From Breviolum minutum Mf 1.05b.01 (lineage: Eukaryota; Sar; Dinophyceae; Suessiales; Symbiodiniaceae): a stretch of 64,000 nt of DNA. The first letter of the stretch is position 1; the number at the start of each line of letters is the position of its first letter. The stretch spans positions 40,993-104,992 of the forward strand of contig DF240715.1 of the NCBI GenBank assembly GCA_000507305.1, written 5' to 3'. The translations under genes were made by a program, and so were the position numbers. Positions 40,916-49,950 of this stretch are shown here, piece after piece. Under the pieces are notes generated by a model, which was not told where the DNA came from, did no database searches, and saw only the letters and a list, made by a program, of their open reading frames with translations.

Positions 40916-41097
40916 ACCGTACAAGGCTGTGGCTTGGGGGTGGGGGAAACCCCGTATCCATAGGCCTTATACATACTGCTTACATGGGTGAGGATTCCTT
41001 CATTTTTAGGTACCTGAACATGTTAGTGATTTCTCTTAGATTCTCTGGTAACAGGTAAGTAGCCAATATAGTCAGTGGCAATCTACAAACAAACTCC

Positions 41098-41345
41098 CTA
41101 GAAGTCGCCACGCCCACATTTTTCCAACAATTTCCATTGTACTGATTTGTCAATATATGACATTGGGTCTTGACAATGGCTTATGATATAACCCCTATAC
41201 ATGACTGGGTCGAATAACCCCTTATGTACAACAACTAACGGGGTCTTGGTAGTTCCAAGTTTGGTGTTTCCCCCGTTTCCCCCCGTCGCCTCGCCGTAGC
41301 CATAACTGAGCTCACAATCACTGAGTTTCATCAACCTTTGATGGG
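41098..41345 (-). CDS. Probable exon, 3' end uncertain
   Basis: After CCATCAAAG: LMKLSDCELSYGYGEATGG, NGGNTKLGTTKTPLVVVHKG. The frame continues to a stop at 41098 across a stretch with family G-like words (ATATAACCCC), so the exon may end near 41230. Confidence 0.48.
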
Positions 41346-41399
41346 CAGTTTGTTTTTTTTGTTGGTTGGGTGTTGGTTGGGATGGTTTTTGGACCCATT

Positions 41400-41461
41400 T
41401 TGATGATGATGCTGACGATGACGATGACGATGACGATGATGACGATGACGATGACGATGAC

Positions 41462-41517
<56 letters not shown>
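41400..41517 (+). repeat. GATGAC / GAT microsatellite
   Basis: A hexamer-like GACGAT run passing into pure GAT triplets. Confidence 0.97.
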
Positions 41518-41519
<2 letters not shown>

Positions 41520-41754
41520 GTGATTGTGATCATTATTGATATCATTGTTATTATCATTATGATTACTAGATATTATGACTTGATGATTCGCTCATGATTT
41601 TGCATGGCTGGTGCTTTTTGGATGGGTCATGGGATGATGAATTTAGTTCTCTCTAATGCGTGCACTAAAGGCTGTGGAATATCCGTGTGTCAAAAACACA
41701 CAGTTTATTTGGCTTCGTGAAAGGTCCATGGCGCGCTTATCCATCCGTGTGATT

Positions 41755-41930
41755 TCAATTGAAGGGACCCAAAAACGAGGATTTGCACCGCCCAGAACTC
41801 AGAAAAGCTACTAACCCCAGCCCCCAAAAAGTTCCGATTCCATGGCCTTTTGGATGGGACTTGGAGTTTCGGAGTTTCTGGCTTTCAAAAGTGAAATCGT
41901 CAGAAATTTCAACCCCAAATAATCCAAATC
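41755..41930 (-). CDS. Probable exon
   Basis: LFGVEISDDFTFESQKLRNS, KSHPKGHGIGTFWGLGLVAF, LSSGRCKSSFLGPFN, then TGA. A plus frame is open too. Confidence 0.5.
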
Positions 41931-42209
41931 TATGGGCACCCTGCAGCCACCCTCAAGAAATAAGTCCCTAGTAAGGGACTCATCAAGTGAAACTGGTGCT
42001 TAACAAATTCTGAATATGGAAGGCCATATTTTCCTGCAAAGAAGTGACATTGCTGGAAGTTCTGGTAAGTAGTCTATGTTTATGATGAACTCATAACACA
42101 TCCAATGTTCACAACAAAAAAACTATAAATCTACTGCTACTTTTTAGTGCTCAGTTGAGGGTCGGACCCTTACACAACCGGGTTATCATCAACACAAATC
42201 CCTACGGTG

Positions 42210-42605
42210 TGCGTTGTGTATATAAGAAGTCTCTGTTCTGCAGGTTCCAGTCAAAACAGCAAAAATGGACCACAACTGATAACCAACCAACTCACCCCTC
42301 AGGTCGTTTTTGTAGGGGGGTCTTAAACCGGAGAAGTTTAAACCAAGGAACCATCGGAGCAAAGTGTCGATGACTTGTCGATTCTTTTCACAATCCAGGA
42401 AGTCATCCTCAAGGGTCCAAGAGAACTCCAACACCCATAGTATCCATGTATGGTATGTTTAGCTACATTTACCATATAAATCCATGGTAAATGTACGTAG
42501 AGAAATGTTGCATACATGGAGCATCTGAGCACAATCAACACACAGGGGCAAAAGGTTTTTTGTTCAGTTCCCTTCTTGGGGAATTCCCATTGCACTTCAC
42601 GGAAA
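42210..42605 (-). CDS. Two exons flanking a family C element
   Basis: Exon 1 (about 42600-42533): EVQWEFPKKGTEQKTFCPCV and LIV. Exon 2 (about 42432-42210): after GTGTTGGAG, FSWTLEDDFLDCEKNRQVID, TLLRWFLGLNFSGLRPPYKN, DLRGELVGYQLWSIFAVLT. The space between is the C palindrome (42439-42527), apparently spliced with a GA donor (GCTCA|GATGCTCC). No family recognised. Confidence 0.72.
42439..42527. mobile_element. Family C MITE filling an intron
   Basis: ATCCATGTATGGTATGTTTA against GTTGCATACATGGAGCAT. Confidence 0.88.
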
Positions 42606-42714
42606 TTTATAGATAGCTTTCTCTAAAAAAACAACATCCATCCGGCAATGCTTTAAAAAAAACAATAGCTTTGAGTGGTGAACAAACTGCATCCCATGTT
42701 CCTTGGAAAGTCAC

Positions 42715-42880
42715 CAAATCCAAATCTCCCTCAGCAAATCAAAGTTTCTTTTCTGGTAGTTTGGAACATAGGATGATGAACTGGATAATTTGATGGTTAT
42801 TTGCCTGGTGGCAGAGTTGATACCCTGACATAAAGTTGTGTATCTATAAAAAAGATCCCACCAACTAGAAAGGCTTTTGG
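42715..42880 (-). CDS. Probable exon
   Basis: After TCTTTTTTATAG: YTTLCQGINSATRQITIKLS, SYVPNYQKRNFDLLREIWIW. Confidence 0.5.
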
Positions 42881-43150
42881 AGAATTCCGAAATTCCCTGA
42901 ATCAACCAGAAAACCTGACAAAAAAAACACTTCCCTTACTCAGCCAAACAGTATTTTTCCTACTAAAATATGGAATCTCCAAAAGTTTAAAGTTTGGCGT
43001 GCTTGGCTGAGTCAGTTTCACAAACATTAGAGATAAACATGCACCATGTTTGCAACCATGCTGAGAAACCTAGAAAATAATTCCAAATCGCTCCCAAATA
43101 CTAGGGAGCTTTAGATACCCCCCAGCTCCAAATTGATCCTTTCCAGTTGC

Positions 43151-43279
43151 ACCAGCTACTTGGATATCCCAGAAAGTTAGTAAAATGGTAAGTAAGTGGG
43201 TTATAACTCTTTAATATATACCATTTATAAGTAGGTAATAACCCATTTACAAACCATTTACTAACTTCCTGGGACATCC
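43151..43279. mobile_element. Family F MITE
   Basis: TGGATATCCCAGAAAGTTAG is mirrored by CTAACTTCCTGGGACATCC. Confidence 0.92.
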
Positions 43280-43313
43280 ATCCGTAGGGCATGTCATGTT
43301 TTTGTCTCATTAC

Positions 43314-43398
43314 CAACCCGCCGAAACCAACCAAACTGCGGCCAAGAAACGCCGAACATGTGGACGGAACCGATGACGCAAATTCTTCCCATGCCAGC
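43314..43398 (-). CDS. Internal exon, two open frames
   Basis: Acceptor GGCACTTCTTCAG, donor GGGTTG|GTAATG. Frames: LAWEEFASSVPSTCSAFLG and RSLVGFGGL, or AGMGRICVIGSVHMFGVSW. An F element begins about 35 bp past the donor. Confidence 0.65.
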
Positions 43399-43433
43399 CT
43401 GAAGAAGTGCCAACATAAAGCTATGAAGGTTGG

Positions 43434-43664
43434 GTACTTGGAGGATCATCCCAGTTTCTAAATGGGGGGGTGGGTACTTGGTCTCTCTTGGTCATAAAAC
43501 TATGGGGGTTGGGTATATACTATGGTCAGTAACCCGCCATTTATAAGCATTTTATAAGCCATGGAGTTCGGCCATTTGGGAGGGGTCTCACAACCTGATC
43601 CTTAGGGGACTTACGATCACCATGGTTCTTAACCACTTACATCCACTGGGATGATCCTCCAAGT
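43434..43664. mobile_element. Family E MITE, long form
   Basis: TACTTGGAGGATCATCCCAG is mirrored by CTGGGATGATCCTCCAAG; interior has extra CCATTTATAAGC. Confidence 0.88.
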
Positions 43665-43849
43665 ACGGGCACAACCAAGATGTGCTGATTGAAACCTAGG
43701 GATAACTCCATGTTGCGGTTTGGGGATTTTAGATACCCTGTTCTATCCCTTCATCGCTCCTTCAGTAAGAAGATCTGGTCAAAATCAACAACCCTGCTAT
43801 TGGATTTGGATGTACTTAGTCACAATGTTAGTCCATGTTCAAGCTAATT

Positions 43850-43978
43850 TCAACTCTTAAAAGCATTTACTGCCAATTCAAAATTAATTTTTGCTTGGCC
43901 ATTTTTGGGGCTGGAACATGTTTTACTGAACCACCGTTTAGGGTAGAGAAGGCGATGCACCCTGTCAATGAACTGCTT
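43850..43978 (-). CDS. Exon, possibly terminal
   Basis: Acceptor ACATGTTTGCAG; KQFIDRVHRLLYPKRWFSKT, CSSPKNGQAKINFELAVNAF, KS and TGA; or donor GGCA|GTAAAT at 43871. Strongly protein-like. Confidence 0.78.
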   Translation of the reverse strand, partial: KQFIDRVHRLLYPKRWFSKTCSSPKNGQAKINFELAVNAFKS

Positions 43979-44200
43979 CTGCAAACATGTTGTAGGAAGT
44001 TTTTTTGGTATATTTAAAGATATATACATATATACAAGGCTTCTATACAGCTAGGTATGTATTGCCTTGATTGAAGGGGATATGCCACCTACCAAATGAG
44101 ACCAGAACCAGAAAAATCCATTTTGCGTTCATTCTTATATACATGTCTCAGCTGCGCACTCGCCCCCTAAGAAGGCTAGGGGATGTAAGGGGCTTATCAG

Positions 44201-44247
44201 TTGACATCAAACCGGGGAATTAAAGTCACTGCACCTGGTAATGCCTG
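44201..44247 (-). CDS. Possible terminal exon
   Basis: Acceptor AACGCGTAGCAG; ALPGAVTLIPRFDVN then TGA. Confidence 0.45.
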
Positions 44248-44279
44248 CTACGCGTTTAGAAAGAAGCAAGCAATTGCTA

Positions 44280-44312
44280 CTAGTAGTATAGTAGTATAGT
44301 AGTATAGTATTT
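44280..44312 (+). repeat. TAGTATAG octamer-like tandem repeat
   Basis: Four iterations of AGTAGTAT. Confidence 0.9.
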
Positions 44313-44346
44313 AACGGATGTTCATTAAATCTTATTAATTCTGGAT

Positions 44347-44520
44347 TACCCTCCCTGAAACTAACATAGCACCTGACAATAGGACTTCCCAAAAGGAAAG
44401 GCCCTTCTAAAAGAAATGCTCCAAGCATTCTAAAACTACTTGGTGATTTTGAACCCATCTGAAAAAAATCAGCAGAATTGGATCATTTTCCCAGGGATCG
44501 GGGTGAAAATAAGCCAACAG
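44347..44520 (+). mobile_element. Truncated family B then truncated family A MITE
   Basis: B left half TACCCTCCCTGAAACTAAC (44349-44412) lacks its right arm; A copy (44437-44520) lacks its right arm. Both lie in the probable intron downstream of the 44.5-kb exon. Confidence 0.8.
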
Positions 44521-44524
44521 CTGC

Positions 44525-44990
44525 ATAAGTGACTTCCCCCCCCCGTGCAGGCACGGAAACCAGCTCCAGCGCGACCCCTCGTAGCATGGACTGCTCCAGT
44601 AAGCTCTGACCGGCGTTTGTGGGTTTAGCTTCGGGCCAGTTACCCTTAGTTGTGCTGCTGTGCTCCGAATCGCACAGCTCAAGTGCCGCTTTCAAAAAGG
44701 CGGAGTTCTCGTTGCTTACCGCAAACTCGGTTTCAATCTCCTGCGCCCCGGCTTCCATCATGTGGGGGAAGAGGTGTCGAGACATTGAGCCCACGCCCCG
44801 ATAATTCGTACTCAACCGTTGCCTCAACAGATCTCTGCTTAGTGTCACAAGGGTACGTTCTTTCTGGCTCCAAGCATTGCAAGATCTCTCCCACAGCTTG
44901 GGTTCACGTTGACCGGGCTCTCAACTGCTGAAGCCGAAGCACTTTCCCCCAATTCGGTAAGTGACAAGGCCACAGCTCCAGAAGCTAACA
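44525..44990 (-). CDS. Large coding region, unrecognised
   Basis: A 5' block (about 44990-44917): LLLASGAVALSLTELGESAS. Main block (from about 44928 or 44863 to 44525): PKLWERSCNAWSQKERTLVT, LSRDLLRQRLSTNYRGVGSM, SRHLFPHMMEAGAQEIETEF, AVSNENSAFLKAALELCDSE, HSSTTKGNWPEAKPTNAGQS, LLEQSMLRGVALELVSVPAR. A possible acceptor GCTTGGAGCCAG precedes KERTLVTL. The 5' block is hydrophobic and leader-like, in another frame, so an intron of about 55 bp or a frameshift separates them. Confidence 0.75.
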
Positions 44991-45059
44991 GCAAGTAAAC
45001 CATCAAACCCAATCTATAGGTTCATTTTTCAACTCACCTACTTTGAAGGACACGCGCCC

Positions 45060-45180
45060 CTTCCGGAAATAAGGGTTTAATAAGGCCTTATCAAGGGAAA
45101 CCAATGGTTAATAAGCTCTTAATAAGCCCTTATTTATTTCTGGAGGGAGTACCAGGAAGAAGTAGGTTGACTAGCCATTA
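45060..45180. mobile_element. Family H MITE
   Basis: TTCCGGAAATAAGGGTTTAA is mirrored by AATAAGCCCTTATTTATTTC, then GTAGGTTGACTAGCCAT. Confidence 0.85.
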
Positions 45181-45449
45181 TCTTACCCCCAAGACTGGCC
45201 CCATAAACTTGACCAACAAAAAAACACAGAAAAAATCCTTCACGTCACAAAAACCATGGTAAGGAGGGCCCACGAGTTCAAAATGCGGATTCATATCTGC
45301 ATGTGTTGCTAGCGACTGTTGAAGGACCTTTTCATTAAATTAAATCATGACAATTCCTAAGTCTTTATAGTCTATACTATCTATACTATTCACTATACTT
45401 ATTTCAAAACATCCAAAATAAGCAACCAAATAAACACATCTAACATGAC

Positions 45450-45596
45450 ATATGCCCACCATTTGTAACTTTGGATCCCTGATGGAAACACCCAACCGTC
45501 ACTTGGGAACCCCGAAAAAAACCGTGACCTTGCTGTGCACTGCGGCAATAGGACGATTCAATGGATATGAAATTGGCCTCAACAGTGCGTTTGGAT
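45450..45596. CDS. Coding-like block, strand uncertain
   Basis: Minus: TVEANFISIESSYCRSAQQG and HGFFRGSQVTVGCFHQGSK. Plus: METPNRHLGTPKKTVTLLC. It ends exactly where the family F element begins. Confidence 0.42.
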
Positions 45597-45918
45597 GGAT
45601 GTCCCGTTGGAAGTGGGAGTTTGTGGGTTATGACCTCAATATATCCCTACTTGGTGGTTTCAACCCATTTGAAAAATATTAGTCAAATTGGAAACCTTCC
45701 CCAAATAGGGATGAACATGAAACATATTTGAAACCACCACCTAGATCCCATGTCAACAGGTTAGGATCACTGGGTAATAAGTTATAACCCCCAAGTCTTT
45801 TGAAGTAAATGGAGTTACAAATGGTTTGGAAATGGATTATAACCCCAAGATACGCCATTTATAAGTGGATTATAACCCATTTACTATCCATTGATCCTCA
45901 CTTTCCAACGGGACATCC
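45597..45918. mobile_element. Family F MITE with a nested family A MITE
   Basis: F ends: GGATGTCCCGTTGGAAG and TTTCCAACGGGACATCC. A copy at 45648-45745 (CTACTTGGTGGTTTCAACCC to GAAACCACCACCTAG). Confidence 0.9.
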
Positions 45919-46034
45919 AATGCCAGGGTTGAAACCAAAACAACAACATCTGAAACCACGTCGAGTCCCTTTTTTCCACCTAGGGAATAATCTTCCAAAA
46001 ATTAGTGAAAACACATAAACAAAATGGAAAGTAT

Positions 46035-46139
46035 TACCCTCCCTGAAACTAACATAGCACCTGCAAATAGGCCATCCCAAAAGGAAACTGGTATTCCAAC
46101 CATCCATTTTTAGGTGCTATGTTAGTTTTAGGGAGGGTA
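46035..46139. mobile_element. Family B MITE, complete
   Basis: TACCCTCCCTGAAACTAACA is mirrored by TGTTAGTTTTAGGGAGGGTA. Confidence 0.95.
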
Positions 46140-46289
46140 GTTTCTGAATTATGTTCATAACTTCAAGAATTCATAATGCCAAAATGCCGCATCCACGGAA
46201 GATTTTACTTAGATTAGGTTTAGATTTAGGGATAAATGTGGGTAAATTGTTACATGATGCATCAACAAATACACATCAACGAATGATCT

Positions 46290-46415
46290 TCAACTAGACA
46301 ATCTGCATCTATAGTGGGTGAACATGATGGAAACAACTTGAAGCCACCCAGTCTACTTCCGGCTATTCTTGGGAAGCGCATGGTTAGAGTCTATGACATG
46401 TTTCCACAAAATCAT
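46290..46415 (-). CDS. Possible exon
   Basis: Acceptor AACATGTCATAG; MRFPRIAGSRLGGFKLFPSC and SPTIDADCLVEDHS. Confidence 0.42.
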
Positions 46416-46508
46416 CAAATGCACAGAACATGATGCTGTTTCAATGTTGATTAAACATTGAAAAATTATGCAATCCCTGGCCCTGAGACCAGTCCAATAA
46501 TGCCCAAT

Positions 46509-46603
46509 ATACCCCCTCCCTGAAACTAACATAGCCCCTCAAAATGATGGTTGGGAACCACTTTCATTTTGGGACGACCTATTTTCAGGTCCTATGTCAC
46601 CTA
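46509..46603. mobile_element. Family B MITE
   Basis: CCTCCCTGAAACTAACATAG; right arm decayed to CAGGTCCTATGTCACC. Confidence 0.8.
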
Positions 46604-46639
46604 AAGCAGTGGCAACAACACCCACCCAATAGAAGGAAC

Positions 46640-46861
46640 CATCAAAAAATCCTCGTTGCTTCGTCACATTGTTTTGGGCAGGAAAAAAATCTCTGCCATC
46701 TAAAACGCTTCACCCCCACAACAAAAAACGTTGGGTATGGTTTCTCTAGTTTCAACGTCCCCTCATTTCTCTCCCCCAAGAATCCTGACCCCTCAAAAAT
46801 GGTTATCTTGAGGACCCAAAAACACCCCTGCGCTTCATACAGGTTCATTCGCCCTGCCATT
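46640..46861 (-). CDS. Probable exon
   Basis: Acceptor GGATGCAAATGGCAG; MNLYEAQGCFWVLKITIFEG, SGFLGERNEGTLKLEKPYP, FFVVGVKRFRWQRFFSCPKQ, CDEATRIF. Confidence 0.6.
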
Positions 46862-46892
46862 TGCATCCAAACAAAAAAAACAACCCCTACTG

Positions 46893-47017
46893 GGATGTCC
46901 ATGGCACTTAGCAACTGGATTATAACCCCCTTCATAACTAGGTTGTAAGTCCCGTAAGCAGGTTATAAATTAAACCAACTTACTAACTAGTTACGATCAC
47001 TTCCATGGACATCCAAG
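46893..47017. mobile_element. Family F MITE
   Basis: GGGATGTCCATGGCACTTAG is mirrored by ACTTCCATGGACATCC. Confidence 0.85.
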
Positions 47018-47027
47018 GATGTCCAAC

Positions 47028-47178
47028 CAATCAACCAATGTGCTCGCGCTTGCCAAGAGACCCGGAAGACAAGATGGGCACGGCAGGTTTCTGCGCATTT
47101 AAGGTGGCACCATAAGGGAAGACGAATTCTAAACCGCCATCGTCCTGGCGGATGGAAATAGCAGGCCTTCTTCAGGAG
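47028..47178 (-). CDS. Exon, unrecognised
   Basis: RRPAISIRQDDGGLEFVFPY, GATLNAQKPAVPILSSGSLG, KREHIG then TGA, just beside the family F element. A possible start is the acceptor CGCCAG before GACGATGGCGG. Both frame and composition are convincing. Confidence 0.8.
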
Positions 47179-47203
47179 TTCTTAGCAAATCATGGTGGTT
47201 TTC

Positions 47204-47270
47204 TGGTTTGTGGTTGAACCACCCATTTGAAAAATATTAGTCAAATTGGATCATTATCCCAAGTTGGATC
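47204..47270 (+). mobile_element. Family A MITE, left half
   Basis: GGTTTGTGGTTGAACCACCC then AATATTAGTCAAATTGGATC. Confidence 0.75.
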
Positions 47271-47375
47271 ATTATCATGGTGGTTTTCACACCCCCCAAT
47301 GACAAACAAGAATGACACCCCCCAATCCCCCCCCCCCTAGGAAAGAGACCCTTGTTGAGGGGTTGTTAACCATCA

Positions 47376-47468
47376 TTATTCCTTAATAATCCCCGAAGAA
47401 GGCCTGAAATTTCTTGGGGGAAACGTGGCAGCCAGGGGGAAACGTGGGCGCTTTAGATTCCCATCATC
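47376..47468 (-). CDS. Terminal exon, basic
   Basis: Acceptor AAAATCTCAG; DDGNLKRPRFPLAATFPPRN, FRPSSGIIKE and TAA. Echoes the DDGG...LE start of the upstream exon only loosely. Confidence 0.68.
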   Translation of the reverse strand, partial: DDGNLKRPRFPLAATFPPRNFRPSSGIIKE

Positions 47469-47504
47469 CTGAGATTTTGGTCTTGGATTTTTGTTTGTGG
47501 TTAA

Positions 47505-47610
47505 AATAAAACAGTTCGGCACTTTTGGATATTTTTTTGGTTTGTTTTGAAAAAAACACTTTGACACTGGCAGGTTGTTGTTGTTTGGTTTTTAGGAGGG
47601 GAGACAGAAA
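47505..47610 (-). CDS. Possible exon, lysine rich
   Basis: LLKTKQQQPASVKVFFSKQT and KKISKSAELFYFNH. Confidence 0.42.
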
Positions 47611-47804
47611 TCGACAAAAAACATGACATCCTGGAAGATTGTAGAATATATTGAATTGCAGCTTAAATACGCCATGTGAGCTTTCAAAGATGATCAAGGA
47701 TGATTAGGATGATCACCTACATGAAAAAGGCATCACTATTGGAACAAGTAACACATATTCCCACCACAAAATGGAGATGATCCCATATGCTTATATAATG
47801 AAAC

Positions 47805-47869
47805 ATGCACATCCGGCTGATGAATCTCCCCCCTTCATATTGTGTGTCTGGCTCATGCGCTCTCTTACA
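47805..47869 (-). CDS. Small exon
   Basis: After TTTCTTCCCATTTGTAAG: RAHEPDTQYEGGRFISRM. Confidence 0.6.
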
Positions 47870-48038
47870 AATGGGAAGAAACACTAATATTGTCACCCAC
47901 CAAAACTTTAACATCGAACCCCAAAATGGAGGTTTGGAAGATGAAATTCCTTTTGAAAGGGTGTCCATGTAAGTTTCCGGGGGAGTACCTATACTTGATG
48001 GGACAATTTCGCCCGCAGTTTCCAACTATAAACATGTC

Positions 48039-48193
48039 ATCATGGCTAGTCAACCTACCCCCCCAACGTACCCCCTCCAGAAATAAGGCCTTATTAAGGT
48101 CTTATTGACCATTGGTTTCCCTTAATAAGGCCTCATTAAACCATTATTTCTGGGGAGGGGTACGTTAGGGGGGTAGGTTGACTAGCCATGATG
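48039..48193. mobile_element. Family H MITE, complete palindrome
   Basis: TCATGGCTAGTCAACCTACC is mirrored by GGTAGGTTGACTAGCCATGA; inner AGAAATAAGGCCTTATTAAG against TAATAAGGCCTCATTAAACC. Confidence 0.97.
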
Positions 48194-48194
48194 T

Positions 48195-48434
48195 CAACAT
48201 GGATCACTTCCCATCGGGGAACACAATGCCGAAGATCGTTGAAACCACCACCTGAACAGTGAAAAAAATCACGCATACCAGGTGGGCCCCTACCAATTAT
48301 AAATAGAGTTACAGTATATAACCCCTATATAAATGGCCTTATAAAAAAGGTAACTGGGGTTATAACCCTATACTTATAGGGATTATGACATGATTATGAC
48401 TCCATTTAAAACTGGTAGCTGCCCACCAGGTAGT
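48195..48434. mobile_element. Family A right half then family G MITE
   Basis: A remnant 48195-48258 (TTGAAACCACCACCTG). G: 48280-48434, CAGGTGGGCCCCTACCAATT to GGTAGCTGCCCACCAGG. Confidence 0.85.
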
Positions 48435-48480
48435 ATCTCAACCTCCCCACTGAAAAACGCAAAGAGATTTACCCCCGGAC

Positions 48481-48510
48481 CTTCGCAACGACCACCGCCT
48501 CCGCATCTTC
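48481..48510 (-). CDS. Possible 30-bp microexon
   Basis: Acceptor GGGATTTTTTACAG; EDAEAVVVAK; donor AAG|GTCCGG. Confidence 0.42.
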
Positions 48511-48597
48511 CTGTAAAAAATCCCAACAGGTACACCCCTGACGATTAACATGAAACGTAGTTCATGGAGGTTTCGAAGATCATTTTCCTTTCTAAAT

Positions 48598-48810
48598 GAC
48601 CGATGGCTGTGGGTTCCAGCCCTTAATCTTCAAGGGTGTACAGGGAAAATGTTCACATTTGCAAATGTGGTGTTCAAAAACCCAGGGTCGGCTCTCAGTA
48701 TCTCCCATATATCCCGTATTATGTCCATCACGGAACCCCAGATTTGCAACCAGTTGGACGGAGACTCCCCTTTGGAAAGGAAAAACAAGGTCACAACGGA
48801 TAGCATCTAT
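48598..48810 (-). CDS. Probable exon, Cys/His containing
   Basis: DAIRCDLVFPFQRGVSVQLV, ANLGFRDGHNTGYMGDTESR, PWVFEHHICKCEHFPCTPLK, IKGWNPQPSVI then TAG. HHICKCEHFPC could bind metal (inference). A plus frame is open. Confidence 0.65.
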
Positions 48811-49090
48811 CTAATTTGATTTACTTTGAAAAGGCCATATATACACATAATTGCGGATCATTCTACAATCATTATCCCGTTACTGCAAAGTGGGTCCCAA
48901 AAAAAAGACCTCATGTTAGGATCATCTAGTTCCGGAAATCCCATCACAAAAATGACAAACAAATCATTGACTTACTGAATGTTTGTAGGATGTTTAATGC
49001 ACCCTCCAATAAGCAAGCACAACGATGGAGTTTTTTTGGATTTCCAAAAGGAAATACAAGTTCAAATGATCCGTGATCCACTGTCTTAGA

Positions 49091-49279
49091 TTAGTAAACT
49101 AAGATCCTGTGATAGCTAGATTTTTGTACATAGGGTTCTTCAGCACCGGTTTGTGAGACCGGGGTAGTTTCTTCCGGGACGCCACCATTAGGATGTTCAT
49201 AGTTTACAAGTCTATTTTGCAGATGTAATGTTGCTTCAACAAGGGATCTTGACACTGGATTTAGGAAAGCTAAACCGAA
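49091..49279 (-). CDS. Terminal exon, unrecognised
   Basis: Acceptor CATCCCCAACAG; FGLAFLNPVSRSLVEATLHL, QNRLVNYEHPNGGVPEETTP, VSQTGAEEPYVQKSSYHRIL, VY then TAA. Strongly protein-like; may close the 50-51 kb gene, though the linking exons are unproven. Confidence 0.82.
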   Translation of the reverse strand, partial: FGLAFLNPVSRSLVEATLHLQNRLVNYEHPNGGVPEETTPVSQTGAEEPYVQKSSYHRILVY

Positions 49280-49377
49280 CTGTTGGGGATGGTCATGGTG
49301 AAGAAAGTGATTACTAGTGATATTACATGGATGATGATTCCTAGTGATGATGACGAACATGAAAATGAAAATGGACA

Positions 49378-49443
49378 CGATGATAAACATGATAGTGATG
49401 ATGATGATGATGATGATGATAATGATGATGATAGTGATGATGG
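49378..49443 (+). repeat. GAT-type microsatellite
   Basis: GATGAT run with AGT and AAT interruptions. Read on the minus strand it extends the next exon's frame as a serine run. Confidence 0.92.
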
Positions 49444-49517
49444 TTTGTTGCTTCTGTTTCCGTACTTGCTTCCAATCCAGTACCTTTCACCCTTCACACC
49501 AACACGCCCACCTTGGT
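49440..49517 (-). CDS. Exon running into a Ser-coding microsatellite
   Basis: After ATCACCAAG: GRVGVKGERYWIGSKYGNRS and NK, then S/L-rich translation of the microsatellite. A donor before the repeat is possible. Confidence 0.68.
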
Positions 49518-49950
49518 GATGTTCAAAGCTAACCTCAGGTGGTTTCGGTTATGTATTCCAGTCTATCCTGTTTACTTCTTGAAATAATGGTTCTTTATAT
49601 CCAAGAAATTTCCAACAGGACCCACGGGTCACGGACCCCTAAACATGAGTATCTAATAGCTTTGGCAACTTACTTAGGGGTCAGTTGGTAAGGTCCCATT
49701 CAATTTTTGATGGGTTATATATAGCATTTTTTATGAGTTACTACACTGAATACCAAGGCTTTTAATATCTTTTAATCATTCCTCAAGTGAAGATTCGTCA
49801 TAAGCTGAGTTTCGCAAAACTTGAATAGATACTGCGATGTCATGGGTTGGGTTTATGCGTCCTACTGAGGGTAAGCAAATGGTTTTGCACTGATGATTTT
49901 TGCTGGGTTTTTGTCAGCTAAAGAGTTTCATGGAAAAAACATGTTCTTAC

